64,000 nt of DNA, taken from positions 675,501 to 739,500 of the forward strand of contig CP143548.1 of assembly GCA_037015955.1 (NCBI GenBank), given 5' to 3'. The translations under genes and the position numbers were made by a program. Source of the DNA: Lachnospiraceae bacterium JLR.KK008 (GTDB taxonomy: Bacteria; Bacillota; Clostridia; Lachnospirales; Lachnospiraceae). The notes beneath the pieces are model-generated. The model searched no databases, was not told the DNA's origin, and saw only the letters and a program-made list of their open reading frames with translations. Shown here one piece after another: positions 6,204-15,214 of the stretch (position 1 is its first letter; each line of letters begins with the position of its first letter).

Positions 6204-6954
6204 TGTACATGCCGGTCATAATCCGGACGGAAAAACAGCTTGTGGGGCAGTGGGCTTCATTCGGGAGTCCACGGAAGCAAGAAGGGTGAAGGACGAGACG
6301 GTCTATCAGTTGCGGCGGTTAGGGCATACGGTGTATGACTGTACCTGTGAAAATGGGAGAAGTCAGGCAAATGTGCTGACCAAAATTGTAAACGCGTGCA
6401 ATGCACATACGGTCGACTTGGACGTATCCATTCATTTTAACTCGGGTGCAAAGGATTCCGAGGGGAATGGAACAACGTCAGGGACTGAAGTTCTCATTTA
6501 TAAAAAGGGAAATGCCGCACAAAAATATGCAAAATCGGTGGCTGATGCAATTTCTGCACTTGGCTACAGGCGGCGTTCTGACACGACATCTCCGGAAGCT
6601 GGAGTGAAATTGAGGAAGGAACTCTATTTTTTGAACAAGACGAAGGCACCGGCGATGCTGGTCGAATGTTGTTTTGTGGATGACCGGGATGATGTACAGT
6701 TATATGACTGTCAGAAGATGGCGTCTGCGATCGTTTACGGTATTACCGGAAAGAGAGTGGCAGATCAGGAAGAGGTAACAGAAGATAAAGAGGCGTCTGC
6801 GACGGATGCGGAAACGGCAGTTGGGGATGGGAGTAAACTCTATCGTGTGCAGATCGTGGAGCAGAAAGGCGCATTTTTTGTAAAGGAAAACGCAGAGAGG
6901 TATTGCAATGAATTAAAAGCTGCCGGGTTTCATGCCATGATCGTAAATGCGTGA
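6193..6954 (+). CDS. N-acetylmuramoyl-L-alanine amidase with SPOR-like C-terminus (endolysin)
   Basis: The 253-residue enzyme is an Amidase_3 fold protein: MVINVHAGHNPDG carries the first zinc His, and DVSIHFNS (about residue 78) and AMLVECCFVDDRDD (with the catalytic Glu, about 155) complete the zinc/catalytic set. It should cut the amide bond between MurNAc and the stem peptide. Residues ~215-253 (LYRVQIVEQKGAFF...) look like a SPOR domain that binds denuded glycan. ATG 6193 has AAGGAG just upstream and is preferred to 6166. Its place after the holin suggests that it is the lysin of the tail element. Confidence 0.9.
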   Translation: MVINVHAGHNPDGKTACGAVGFIRESTEARRVKDETVYQLRRLGHTVYDCTCENGRSQANVLTKIVNACNAHTVDLDVSIHFNSGAKDSEGNGTTSGTEVLIYKKGNAAQKYAKSVADAISALGYRRRSDTTSPEAGVKLRKELYFLNKTKAPAMLVECCFVDDRDDVQLYDCQKMASAIVYGITGKRVADQEEVTEDKEASATDAETAVGDGSKLYRVQIVEQKGAFFVKENAERYCNELKAAGFHAMIVNA

Positions 6955-7062
6955 GCAGGTTCCGGAACGTTGGTATGTTTTACAGAGGAATGTCAGCTAT
7001 ACTGCTTGTGTACATATATGACTGATTCCAATGGCACAGAAAGTAAGGCTTTGAAAAAGTGA

Positions 7063-7097
7063 TTGACATTTTCTGCGAATTATAGCACTATATAGTG
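7063..7097 (+). promoter_or_regulatory. Promoter region with a palindromic possible operator
   Basis: TTGACA (7063-7068) is followed at promoter spacing by the perfect 12-base palindrome CACTATATAGTG (7086-7097), which overlaps where the -10 box should be. The downstream gene starts at 7226. The palindrome may be a repressor site; no regulator gene lies next to it. Confidence 0.45.
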
Positions 7098-7225
7098 TAT
7101 GATCTAAGGACATGCAGAAACAAGCGATGCCATTCTGGGATACGACGTATACGGAAATGGTATTTTTATTTATGTAAAGAGATAAGAGAGATACGATAAG
7201 AAGAGAGAAATGCCAGGAGGGATAT

Positions 7226-7843
7226 ATGAACGGGCGTCATTCTTATTTTGAGGAGGCATTGTCAGATTTTATGTATGATGCGGCCAGTGGCGGCGCCATC
7301 AGACATCTGACAGATCTGGGATATTCCGTGGACCAGATGATGGAAGCACTCTCTTATCCTACACCGCGGGAACGGGTGCGAAAGACTGTCTATCGGTATA
7401 TGCTGGAGACAGGATTGCTTTTGCGTGAACTGCCACAGGGAGCGGATCTGCGGAATGTTACACTGCGGATTTCGGATACTGTGAAGGCAGACAACGATCT
7501 GTATCAGAAAATCAAAGCAAACGGAGCGGATTACTGTTATGTTTCCTGTCCTTTTGGTATGTGGAGGCGAAATGAAGGGACGGCATCAGAGCAGAACATG
7601 TTTTCGGACAGGCTGTCATGTCTGAATAAAAGAGAGCGGGAATACATTGCAGGGATTCCGTGGGAGGACAGGCTGATGTATCACAGGCTGAACAGCCGTA
7701 TGAGAGAGATTGGCAGAAAACTATTGCTGAATGGAATACCGGGATGTGGCTATTACTTTCTAAAGACAGGGGAAACCGTCGGGGCTATATTGCCGGAAAG
7801 ATCATCAGAAAACGAGGAGAACTTCGGTGACAGAAGCGTCTGA
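7226..7843 (+). CDS. Hypothetical protein (205 residues)
   Basis: A soluble protein starting MNGRHSYFEEALSDFMYDAASGGAIRHL, with a helical N-terminal part (about 1-75) and a Cys/Trp-containing middle (ADYCYVSCPFGMWRR, about 107-121). I recognise no family. CCAGGAGG precedes the ATG. It overlaps the following membrane-protein gene by 17 bases, and a promoter with a palindrome lies 130 bases upstream, so the two, and perhaps the small Cys-rich gene after them, look like one transcript. Confidence 0.7.
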   Translation: MNGRHSYFEEALSDFMYDAASGGAIRHLTDLGYSVDQMMEALSYPTPRERVRKTVYRYMLETGLLLRELPQGADLRNVTLRISDTVKADNDLYQKIKANGADYCYVSCPFGMWRRNEGTASEQNMFSDRLSCLNKREREYIAGIPWEDRLMYHRLNSRMREIGRKLLLNGIPGCGYYFLKTGETVGAILPERSSENEENFGDRSV

Positions 7844-8399
7844 GAGAAAAGGAAAAAGATCGCAATACCGCTGGGTGTGGCTGTCTTTGATCAATCTGTG
7901 CATTCATCTGACAGATGGGCTTGTGACATATATCAATACGCCGGATCTTGGGCTGGAGGCCAATATACTGGTTTCACGGTTTGGTTTGGGCTGGGGCGCA
8001 TTGTTTACGGCAAACCTGATCGGCTTTTTATGTATCGCATGGATGGCATGGGATTTCTGCCGCTATGAACATGTGAAGATTCCGGCCAGGAGCTGGTTCG
8101 ACTATTATATGCGTCTGTTTTATGGGGATGATTATAAACCATACTGGTGTCTGTATCGGTTTTCCGGCAACTGGAAAAGTAAACTGGCAATGATCAGCTA
8201 CAGTGTTTACTGGGGACTGACGGTGGGAGCTGTCGTTCCTGTTCTGGGCTGGATTCTCTATATGGCGGATGCTGAGCCGTCATGGTGGCACTCCATGCGT
8301 TTCAGTTTTATCACAGCGCTTATTGTCGCCTATACTGCTCTGGCAAAATGGATTCGAGATGGATACCGGTCAGGCAGTCAGCTGCAAGAAGGAGAATGA
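7827..8399 (+). CDS. Membrane protein of unknown function
   Basis: This 190-residue protein has about four hydrophobic segments (approximately residues 18-38, 55-75, 118-140 and 153-172) separated by an aromatic-rich loop (WFDYYMRLFYGDDYKPYW). The start is GTG 7827, inside the end of the upstream gene and after AGGAG. No catalytic motif or transporter signature is seen. The overlap with its neighbour suggests coupled translation and perhaps a joint role. Confidence 0.65.
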   Translation: MTEASERKGKRSQYRWVWLSLINLCIHLTDGLVTYINTPDLGLEANILVSRFGLGWGALFTANLIGFLCIAWMAWDFCRYEHVKIPARSWFDYYMRLFYGDDYKPYWCLYRFSGNWKSKLAMISYSVYWGLTVGAVVPVLGWILYMADAEPSWWHSMRFSFITALIVAYTALAKWIRDGYRSGSQLQEGE

Positions 8400-8405
8400 G
8401 AACCG

Positions 8406-8597
8406 ATGAGAAAAGCGAAAACACAGAGCAGCTGTGAGAGCTGTCTGCATTATGAATATGACGAAGAATATGAGTGCTGTCTCTGTCAGATTGATCTGGA
8501 TGAGGACGAGATGGCACACTTCCTGACAGAGAGACATTTTTCCTGTCCGTATTATCGCTTTGGAGACGAATATGCGATTGTGAGAAAACAGATGTAG
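8406..8597 (+). CDS. Small Cys-rich acidic protein (DUF6472-like)
   Basis: The 63 residues include CESCLHYEYDEEYECCLCQIDLDEDEM and a later Cys in SCPYYRFG, a spacing fit for a metal-binding knuckle. Small proteins of this pattern (I believe DUF6472) are common in Lachnospiraceae and have no known function. It starts six bases after the preceding stop and ends just before the MATE gene, so it is probably co-transcribed. Confidence 0.65.
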   Translation: MRKAKTQSSCESCLHYEYDEEYECCLCQIDLDEDEMAHFLTERHFSCPYYRFGDEYAIVRKQM

Positions 8598-8609
8598 GAG
8601 GAAGATACA

Positions 8610-9971
8610 ATGGAGCAGACGAAGCCTGTGGAGAATAAGATGGGCGTGATGCCTGTCAATAAATTGCTTTTGAATATGTCACTGCCGATGATGGTATCGA
8701 TGCTGGTGCAGGCGCTTTACAATGTGGTGGACAGTATCTTTGTGTCCCGGATCAACGAGAATGCACTGACGGCGGTATCACTTGCATTTCCGATTCAAAA
8801 TCTGATGATTGCCGTGGCGGTGGGTACCGGTGTGGGTATTAATGCGCTGCTTTCGAAATCGCTGGGAGAGAAGAACTTCGACAAAGTCAATAAAGTAGCG
8901 GCAAACGCAGTTTTCCTGGCATTTGTCAGCTACTTTGTGACATTGATGATCGGTATCTTTGGCGTTGGCATTTTTTATCGCAGTCAAACTTCCAATATGC
9001 AGATCGTGGAATATGGAATTCAGTATGGCAGGCTGTGCTGCTGCCTTTCGTTCGGTGTGTTTTTACAGGTGACGATGGAGCGGCTGCTCCAGTCTACCGG
9101 GAAGACATTTTATACGATGATCATTCAGGGGACCGGGGCGGTGATTAATATTATTTTAGATCCGATCCTGATCTTTGGGCGTTATGGGTTTCCGCGTATG
9201 GGAGTGGCAGGTGCTGCGGCCGCAACTGTGGCCGGTCAGATCATTGCCGCAATATTGGCAGTTATGATCAATCAGAAAGTGAACCATGAAGTAGAGATCA
9301 AATGGAAAGGCTTCCGGCCAAGCAGGAAAACGATAGGACAGATTTATAAAGTTGGCATTCCCTCTATTATCATGCAGTCGATTGCTTCGGTCATGATCTA
9401 TGGCATGAATCAGATCCTGATGGCGTTTACTTCGACGGCTACGGCAGTGCTGGGCGTATACTTTAAACTGCAGAGCTTTATCTTCATGCCTGTGTTCGGA
9501 CTGAACAATGGGATGATCCCCATCATCGCCTATAATTACGGGGCCGACAACAAAAAGCGTGTCGTACAGACGATATGGTACAGTACTGTCTATGCAGTCG
9601 TGATCATGGCGGTGGGAACTGTAGTTTTCCATGTGTTTCCTGCGGGTCTTTTACAGATGTTTGAGGCTTCGGAGACGATGCTTCACCTTGGGGTCCCGGC
9701 ACTGCGGATTATCAGCGTCAGTTTCGTTGTCGCCGGTTATTGTATCGTGTGCGGCAGTGTATTTCAGGCGCTGGGCAATGGCATGTACAGCCTGATTGTC
9801 TCTGTAGCGAGGCAGCTTGTCGTACTGCTGCCGGCAGCTTTTCTGTTGTCCAAGCTGGGAAATGTAAACTATGTATGGTGGGCGTTTCCGATCGCAGAGC
9901 TGGCTTCGCTGGTCATGTCGACCGTATTCCTGATCCGTATCTACCGGCAGATCATCAGTAAGCTGAATTAG
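8610..9971 (+). CDS. MATE family efflux transporter
   Basis: The 453-residue protein has twelve hydrophobic segments in two similar halves. Each half contains the MATE pattern of short polar loops, e.g. MSLPMMVSMLVQALYNVVDSIF near residue 25 and VGIPSIIMQSIASVMI near 245. Members export cationic drugs or metabolites in exchange for Na+ or H+. Length and the paired-half layout are normal for the family; substrate cannot be told. TAGGAGG precedes the ATG and the gene closes a likely four-gene unit. Confidence 0.9.
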   Translation: MEQTKPVENKMGVMPVNKLLLNMSLPMMVSMLVQALYNVVDSIFVSRINENALTAVSLAFPIQNLMIAVAVGTGVGINALLSKSLGEKNFDKVNKVAANAVFLAFVSYFVTLMIGIFGVGIFYRSQTSNMQIVEYGIQYGRLCCCLSFGVFLQVTMERLLQSTGKTFYTMIIQGTGAVINIILDPILIFGRYGFPRMGVAGAAAATVAGQIIAAILAVMINQKVNHEVEIKWKGFRPSRKTIGQIYKVGIPSIIMQSIASVMIYGMNQILMAFTSTATAVLGVYFKLQSFIFMPVFGLNNGMIPIIAYNYGADNKKRVVQTIWYSTVYAVVIMAVGTVVFHVFPAGLLQMFEASETMLHLGVPALRIISVSFVVAGYCIVCGSVFQALGNGMYSLIVSVARQLVVLLPAAFLLSKLGNVNYVWWAFPIAELASLVMSTVFLIRIYRQIISKLN

Positions 9972-10028
9972 AAGAAACAGGGAGGCCGGTCGGGAGAGAA
10001 AGCAGGGGTGAAAAAACTCCGGTTTATC

Positions 10029-10058
10029 TTGACAGGCGGGAGGCAGTTTATATATAAT
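10029..10058 (+). promoter_or_regulatory. Promoter of tRNA-Leu
   Basis: TTGACA (10029-10034), an 18-base spacer and TATAAT (10053-10058), about 55 bases upstream of the tRNA. Confidence 0.7.
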
Positions 10059-10113
10059 CTTAAGAGCATACCGTGTGATGCGGAATACTTTGTATCATGG
10101 CGGTATGCGTTTT

Positions 10114-10193
10114 GCGGATATGGCGGAATTGGCAGACGCGCCAGATTTAGGTTCTGGTGGGAGACCGTGCAGGTTCAAGTCCTGTTATCCGCA
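10114..10193 (+). tRNA. tRNA-Leu (anticodon UAG)
   Basis: GCGGATA at 10114-10120 pairs with TATCCGC at 10186-10192. The D-arm is present, the anticodon arm is CCAGA-TTTAGGT-TCTGG with anticodon TAG, a long variable arm typical of class II tRNAs follows, and the T-arm GCAGG-TTCAAGT-CCTGT closes it. CCA is not encoded (TCA follows the discriminator A). Confidence 0.95.
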
Positions 10194-10215
10194 TCAGGTT
10201 TATCATGTAAGCGCA

Positions 10216-10250
10216 AAAGCGACGGCATCTGTTTATGATCCCGTCGCTTT
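10216..10250 (+). terminator. Terminator after tRNA-Leu
   Basis: AAAGCGACGG (10216-10225) and CCGTCGCTTT (10241-10250) form a 10-bp stem with a 15-base loop. Confidence 0.75.
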
Positions 10251-10296
10251 GTATACACTGGCAGGAACAGATGAGAAAAATCAGAGAGGTGATGGG

Positions 10297-10731
10297 ATGA
10301 AATCAATTTGTGGAGCCGACTGTGAGCAATGTGCTTTCAGCGGGAAGTGCAGTGGATGCCTGGCAACGGGCGGGCAGCCCTTTGGGGAAAAGTGTATAGT
10401 TGCAGTCTGCTGTCAAAAAGGAGAAGATGCGTTAAACGAATTTAAAGAAAAACTGATCGCGGCATTTAACGGTCTGAATATCCGGGATATGGAAGAAGTG
10501 ACGGATCTCCATGCGCTCAATGGCGCTTTTATCAACATCACCTGCCGTTTGCCTGGCGGACAGACGGCAAAGTTTTGGAATGATAACAAAATTTATCTGG
10601 GAAATCAGTTACATAAAAAAGGCAGCGACAGGTGTTATGGGATTGCTGCTGATGAGAATTATCTCATGGTCTCGGAATATGGGGAGGCCGGCGCGGATGC
10701 AGAGCTTGTAGCGTTTCAGCGCTGGAATTGA
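10297..10731 (+). CDS. DUF3795-like Cys-rich protein
   Basis: The 144-residue protein begins MKSICGADCEQCAFSGKCSGC, the CGxxCxxC...C pattern of DUF3795-type proteins, which are thought to bind a metal or Fe-S centre. The C-terminal part (about 45-144) has no recognised motif. ATG 10297 has AGAGAGG upstream; in-frame codons further upstream run through the tRNA and are rejected. Confidence 0.75.
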   Translation: MKSICGADCEQCAFSGKCSGCLATGGQPFGEKCIVAVCCQKGEDALNEFKEKLIAAFNGLNIRDMEEVTDLHALNGAFINITCRLPGGQTAKFWNDNKIYLGNQLHKKGSDRCYGIAADENYLMVSEYGEAGADAELVAFQRWN

Positions 10732-10755
10732 ACGATCTTGTGAAGAGGGAATGAT

Positions 10756-11286
10756 ATGGCTGAGGTATCTATTCGGAAAGCAACACGTGCAGATGTTGAT
10801 GGGGTGGCGGCAATCTATGAGAAGATTATTGCCGAAGAGGAAAATGGCCGGGCGAGTGTAGGATGGAAACGGGGAATCTATCCACAAAGAGCCACAGCGC
10901 AAGCCGCCATAGAAAGAGGCGATCTGTTTGTCGAGGAAAGCAATGGCAGTATAGTCGGAACGGCGGTCTTAAACAAGACGCAGGTCGATATATATGAAAA
11001 GGCGCGCTGGCAATACAATGTACCGGCGGAACAGGTTATGGTTATGCACACGCTTGCCATAGACCCGGATGTGAAAGGCTGCGGGCTTGGCAGGGCGTTT
11101 GCAGAATTTTATGAAACATATGCCCTGCAAAATGGCTGCCATTATCTGCGGATTGATACCAATGAGCGAAATGGCAGCGCACGCAGATTTTACAAAAAAT
11201 CAGGGTATCAGGAAATTGATATTCTGCCCTGCACGTTTAACGGCATGGAAAAGGTCCGCCTCGTACTGCTGGAAAAGCGGGTGTGA
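10756..11286 (+). CDS. GNAT family N-acetyltransferase
   Basis: A 176-residue GNAT-fold protein: strand 1 with IRKATRADVDGVAAIYE (about 5-21), the acetyl-CoA pyrophosphate loop near DVKGCGLGRAFAEF (about 100-113) and the C-terminal RIDTNERNGSARRFYKKSGYQ (about 134-154). It should move an acetyl group from acetyl-CoA to an amine; the acceptor is unknown. It starts 24 bases after the DUF3795 gene and may be co-transcribed. Confidence 0.88.
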   Translation: MAEVSIRKATRADVDGVAAIYEKIIAEEENGRASVGWKRGIYPQRATAQAAIERGDLFVEESNGSIVGTAVLNKTQVDIYEKARWQYNVPAEQVMVMHTLAIDPDVKGCGLGRAFAEFYETYALQNGCHYLRIDTNERNGSARRFYKKSGYQEIDILPCTFNGMEKVRLVLLEKRV

Positions 11287-11326
11287 GATCCCGGCAAATG
11301 GCCGCTTCTTGTCCGTGGCCTCCTCT

Positions 11327-11656
11327 CTATCGTTTGTAAATTCTGATTAGTCTGTGATGATACCAGATCATGGCGATGATTCCGCCGAGTGGCGGGATGA
11401 CAAGCCATGCGAAGTCCGACCCGGTCCCGGCTCCCGCGGCATAGGAGATCATAACCATGGCGCCATATGCGATCCACATCATACCATGCCGTTTATTCCA
11501 TGCAGGGACGTCAGATAATTCTTTTTCATCAAAGGGTTTTTCACCCGAGTAGAAAGTGACAGGCGTCTTACTCCTGTATTGTGAGATGCCAATCCCGATC
11601 AGTAACAATGCTACAATAAAATAAATGACAAAACAAATCATGCTGGCAGTATTCAT
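11327..11656 (-). CDS. Small membrane protein, DUF3784-like
   Basis: The 109-residue protein has three hydrophobic segments (about 5-25, 62-80, 84-100) with a cytoplasmic stretch containing VTFYSGEKPF and WNKRHGMMW, as in the DUF3784-type membrane proteins of Firmicutes. It is convergent with the acetyltransferase gene. No function is known. Confidence 0.65.
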   Translation of the reverse strand: MNTASMICFVIYFIVALLLIGIGISQYRSKTPVTFYSGEKPFDEKELSDVPAWNKRHGMMWIAYGAMVMISYAAGAGTGSDFAWLVIPPLGGIIAMIWYHHRLIRIYKR

Positions 11657-11831
11657 TGCTGGTTTTTCCTTTCAATATAAAATTGCGGGCGGCTGTTGCT
11701 TAGCGCTGATTAAAAAATATCATAAAAGTTTTCATAAATCAACTGACTCCAGGACTTGACGCAGGTATTTGGGTTATACTAAAGACAGGTAACTACGGGT
11801 ATGTCTGTTTACAGAAGGAGGAAAGTATCGT

Positions 11832-12755
11832 ATGGCAAAAAGGTTATTGGACTGTTATGCCTCGGACCTTGTCAGGTTCACGAGGGAAGATTTGCTGGAG
11901 TCTGTCGTCAAAAGTGAAGGGCGTGTGCTTGCCTGTGAAACGATCGGCACCATCCGGCCAATGCTTGGCGATGTGACGAACGCGGAGTTTGTCTCGGCGA
12001 TGGGGGCGGATATTGTGCTGCTGAATATGTTTGATGTGAAAAATCCTGAGATCCAGGGTATGCCGAAAACGCTGCCGAACGACACGGTGAAAATGTTGAA
12101 GCGGCTGACGGGGCGTCCGATCGGTATCAATCTGGAACCGGTGGATCCAGGAGAAGAGGGGGAGACCGACCCACTCTGGCAAATGTCGGAAGGCAGGCGC
12201 GCGACTCTGGAAAATGCAGAACTCGCTTGCAGGATGGGAGTGGATATGATATTGCTGACCGGCAATCCGGGTATGGGCGTGAGCAATGAAGCGATTGAGA
12301 AGACGCTGCGGCTGTATAAAAAGAATCTGGGTGACAAAGTCGTATTGGCAGCAGGAAAGATGCATGCTGCCGGAATTCTGGAAGAAGCTGCGGAAAACAT
12401 TATGACGAAAGACGACGTTAAGCGGTTTCGCAGCGCCGGTGCGGACATTTTGTTATTCCCTGCTCCGGGGACAGTGCCCGGGATTACGGTGGAGTATGTG
12501 AGGGAGCTTGTATCGTGTGCCCATAAGCTGGGAGCGCTGACGATCACAGCGATCGGCACTTCCCAGGAGGGAGCGGATACGGCCACGATCAGAGAGCTCG
12601 CGCTGATGTGCAAGATGACAGGGACAGATATTCACCATCTGGGCGATGCAGGGTATGCCGGTATGTCTCTGCCGGAAAATATTCAGACTTATGGAGTCGC
12701 CATTCGCGGTGTCCGCCACACATATCACCGTATGGCAGCATCGATCGGGCGATAA
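11832..12755 (+). CDS. TIM-barrel-like protein of uncertain function
   Basis: The 307-residue protein carries alternating strand-loop patterns of a (beta/alpha)8 barrel: ETIGTIRPMLGDVTNAEFVSAMGADIVLL (about 36-66), PIGINLEPV, VDMILLTGNPG, DILLFPAPGTVPG and LTITAIGTSQEG. Relatives are often labelled haloacid-dehalogenase-like or placed in an uncharacterised family (I think DUF7916) near sugar-transport genes. The catalytic residues of haloacid dehalogenases are not seen. AAGGAGG precedes ATG 11832. Substrate unknown. Confidence 0.65.
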   Translation: MAKRLLDCYASDLVRFTREDLLESVVKSEGRVLACETIGTIRPMLGDVTNAEFVSAMGADIVLLNMFDVKNPEIQGMPKTLPNDTVKMLKRLTGRPIGINLEPVDPGEEGETDPLWQMSEGRRATLENAELACRMGVDMILLTGNPGMGVSNEAIEKTLRLYKKNLGDKVVLAAGKMHAAGILEEAAENIMTKDDVKRFRSAGADILLFPAPGTVPGITVEYVRELVSCAHKLGALTITAIGTSQEGADTATIRELALMCKMTGTDIHHLGDAGYAGMSLPENIQTYGVAIRGVRHTYHRMAASIGR

Positions 12756-12814
12756 ACGGAAGCGGCTTCGGGTATCGGGACTCGTGAAAAATAATGATAC
12801 AGGATGGGGAAACG

Positions 12815-13747
12815 ATGGAACTGTTCCTACAGATCTGCCAGCTTGTGCTGGGTTTTGCACTTCTTGTGAAAGGTGCGGACTTTTTTGTAGACGGAGCGGC
12901 GGGGGCCGCGTCAAAATTTGGGATTCCACAGCTCGTGATCGGTCTGACGGTCGTGGCGATGGGGACAAGTGCGCCGGAAACGGCGGTCAGTCTGACGGCA
13001 GCCTTTCAGGGAAATGCGGGGATCACGATTGGCAACGTACTCGGCAGTAATATTTTAAATATTCTGGTTATCCTCGGTCTGACAACGGTAATCGTTCCCC
13101 TGCATGTGAAAGAGTCTACGGCTCATTTTGAAATGCCTTATGCCATTATCGTCTCGGCTCTTCTGGCTGTACTCGGACTCTGGGACGGCGTCGTCGGGTT
13201 TGTGGACGGGGTGATTCTCTGGATGGGCCTGCTGCTGTTTCTTGGGTACCTTTTCAGACTGGCCAGAAGCGGAGATGCGGAAACCGAAGAGACAGGCAGG
13301 AGCAGTAAAAACCTGGGCCTGCTGCTGGCGATGACAGCAGGCGGGCTGGCTGTCATCATCTGGGGCAGTGATCTGACGGTAGACAGCGCCACGGCGATCG
13401 CGCAGGCGCTCGGTGTGGATGAGAGAGTGATCGGTCTGACGATTGTGGCGCTTGGGACTTCTCTGCCGGAACTGGTCACAAGTGTGACCGCAGGACTGAA
13501 AGGAAATGCAGATATTGCCTTTGGCAATATCATAGGCAGTAATATTCTGAATGTCCTGTTCGTGGCGGGCACGACGGCTCTGATCACACCGGTAGCCTAC
13601 GCGGACGGCTTTCTGCCGGACAGCCTTGTGCTGGTGGGCGCTTCTCTTCTCTTATGGCTTCTGGCCGTGAAGCGCAGAACACTGAGCCGGGCCGGAGGTA
13701 TTGTTATGCTGCTGTGCTATGGCGGCTACCTGTGGTATTTATTATAA
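12815..13747 (+). CDS. Calcium/sodium antiporter (CaCA family, YrbG-like)
   Basis: The 310-residue membrane protein shows the two inverted alpha-repeats of Na+/Ca2+ exchangers: AMGTSAPETAVSLTA...GNVLGSNILN (about residues 48-85) and ALGTSLPELVTSVTA...GNIIGSNILN (about 211-246), which hold the ion-binding acidic and Asn/Ser residues. About ten membrane segments surround them. The start MELFLQICQ at 12815 has AGGATGGGG upstream; an earlier in-frame ATG at 12794 is possible. Confidence 0.92.
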   Translation: MELFLQICQLVLGFALLVKGADFFVDGAAGAASKFGIPQLVIGLTVVAMGTSAPETAVSLTAAFQGNAGITIGNVLGSNILNILVILGLTTVIVPLHVKESTAHFEMPYAIIVSALLAVLGLWDGVVGFVDGVILWMGLLLFLGYLFRLARSGDAETEETGRSSKNLGLLLAMTAGGLAVIIWGSDLTVDSATAIAQALGVDERVIGLTIVALGTSLPELVTSVTAGLKGNADIAFGNIIGSNILNVLFVAGTTALITPVAYADGFLPDSLVLVGASLLLWLLAVKRRTLSRAGGIVMLLCYGGYLWYLL

Positions 13748-13777
13748 AAAGGCGCCGGTAATTTTGGAGACATGCCC

Positions 13778-13806
13778 TTGTATTGCCATTTTTTTTCTGT
13801 TATAAT
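13778..13806 (+). promoter_or_regulatory. Promoter of the phosphofructokinase gene
   Basis: TTGTAT (13778-13783), a 17-base spacer and a perfect TATAAT (13801-13806), about 100 bases before the start codon. Confidence 0.7.
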
Positions 13807-13904
13807 CGACTTGCGAATGGTGTGGCGGCAGGTTTTCGCAGGCAGAAGGCGTGCATCCTCACGAGATGATAAACATAGTAATAGTATAAGAAGGAGAATG
13901 AGTC

Positions 13905-15134
13905 ATGAAAGGAAATATTGTTGTTGGACAGTCCGGCGGACCTACCGCAGTTATCAACTCTTCGGTTGCAGGTGTATATGCGGCTGCCAAGAAGATCGGC
14001 GTGAAAAAAGTGTATGGTATGGTTCACGGGATTCAGGGATTTTTGGCAGACAATCTGTGTGACCTGGATGAGTATCTGAGCGATGAGTCAGGCATCGAGC
14101 TGTTAAAGAGAACACCGTCGGCGTTTCTCGGGTCCTGCAGATTTAAAATGCCCAAGATCGAGGGTCATGAGGATGTTTATGAGAAAGTATTCGAGATCAT
14201 GGAGAAGCATGACATTGAGTGCCTGTTCTATGCAGGCGGAAATGATTCCATGGATACGGTAAAGATGCTGTCTGATTATGCGGCTGCTCACAACAAACCG
14301 CAGCGCTTCATGGGCGTTCCCAAGACAATCGACAATGATCTGCCGATCACGGATCACTGCCCCGGCTATGGCTCGGCAGCGAAATATATTGCGACATCGA
14401 TCAAGGAGATCATTCGTGACAATGCTTCCTTCGGTGTTGAGAAACCTACCGTATGTATCGTGGAGATCATGGGCCGCAATGCAGGCTGGCTTACCGCAGC
14501 CGCAGCTCTGGCAAAGGGTGCCGACTGTGAAGGGGTTGACGCGATTTATCTGCCGGAGAAGACATTTGACATGGACGCTTTCATGGCAAAGGTGAAAGAC
14601 CTGGCAGCCAGCAAATCTTCCGTTGTGATCGCGGTATCCGAGGGTGTAAAGATTGCTGACGGACGTTATGTCTGCGAGCTTGCAAATGCGAATGTGGCAG
14701 TGGATGCGTTCGGACATAAGCAGATGTCCGGTACAGCCGCATATCTGGCACAGGCGATTGCAGCAGAGACAGGACTGAAGACAAGAGCGATCGAGTTCTC
14801 AACACTGCAGCGTGCAGCTACCCATCTGGCATCTCTGACAGACATCAATGAGGCATTCCAGGTTGGTCATGATGCAGTGCTCGCAGCCGAGGAAGGCAAG
14901 ACCGGCATGATGATCACGCTCGACAGAAACGGTGATGATCCTTATCAGTGCGGTACAAGCGCATATGATATTCATGCGATCGCCAATGTTGAGAGAGCCG
15001 TTCCGGATGAATGGATCACAGAAGACGGATGCGGGTTGAATGAAAATTATGTAAAATATGCTAGACCTTTAATTATGGGAGAATTACAGCCGTTGTTTGT
15101 AAACGGAACTCCGAGACATCTGGTACGCAAATAA
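13905..15134 (+). CDS. 6-phosphofructokinase, probably pyrophosphate-dependent
   Basis: The 409-residue enzyme phosphorylates fructose 6-phosphate. Two diagnostic sites point to PPi rather than ATP as donor: AGGNDSMDT (residues 110-118) has Asp where ATP enzymes have the Gly of GGDGS, and PKTIDND (139-145) has Lys where ATP enzymes have PGTIDND. With PPi the reaction is reversible and saves ATP. It has its own promoter and terminator. AGAAGGAG precedes the ATG. Glycogen phosphorylase and 4-alpha-glucanotransferase follow, so glucose units from glycogen could feed straight into it. Confidence 0.9.
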   Translation: MKGNIVVGQSGGPTAVINSSVAGVYAAAKKIGVKKVYGMVHGIQGFLADNLCDLDEYLSDESGIELLKRTPSAFLGSCRFKMPKIEGHEDVYEKVFEIMEKHDIECLFYAGGNDSMDTVKMLSDYAAAHNKPQRFMGVPKTIDNDLPITDHCPGYGSAAKYIATSIKEIIRDNASFGVEKPTVCIVEIMGRNAGWLTAAAALAKGADCEGVDAIYLPEKTFDMDAFMAKVKDLAASKSSVVIAVSEGVKIADGRYVCELANANVAVDAFGHKQMSGTAAYLAQAIAAETGLKTRAIEFSTLQRAATHLASLTDINEAFQVGHDAVLAAEEGKTGMMITLDRNGDDPYQCGTSAYDIHAIANVERAVPDEWITEDGCGLNENYVKYARPLIMGELQPLFVNGTPRHLVRK

Positions 15135-15151
15135 TAATAAACTGTACAGGA

Positions 15152-15180
15152 GAGGGTGATTCTTTGAGTCATCCTCTTTT
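15152..15180 (+). terminator. Terminator after the phosphofructokinase gene
   Basis: GAGGGTGA (15152-15159) pairs with TCATCCTC (15169-15176), followed by a T-run. Confidence 0.8.
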
Positions 15181-15214
15181 TATACGAACAGGCAGCAAGA
15201 AGGAGGAAATCACT

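Noticed and set aside
10008-10296. Coding frames running across the tRNA-Leu region
   Set aside because: They read through the tRNA and its terminator; the DUF3795 gene starts at 10297 with its own ribosome binding site.
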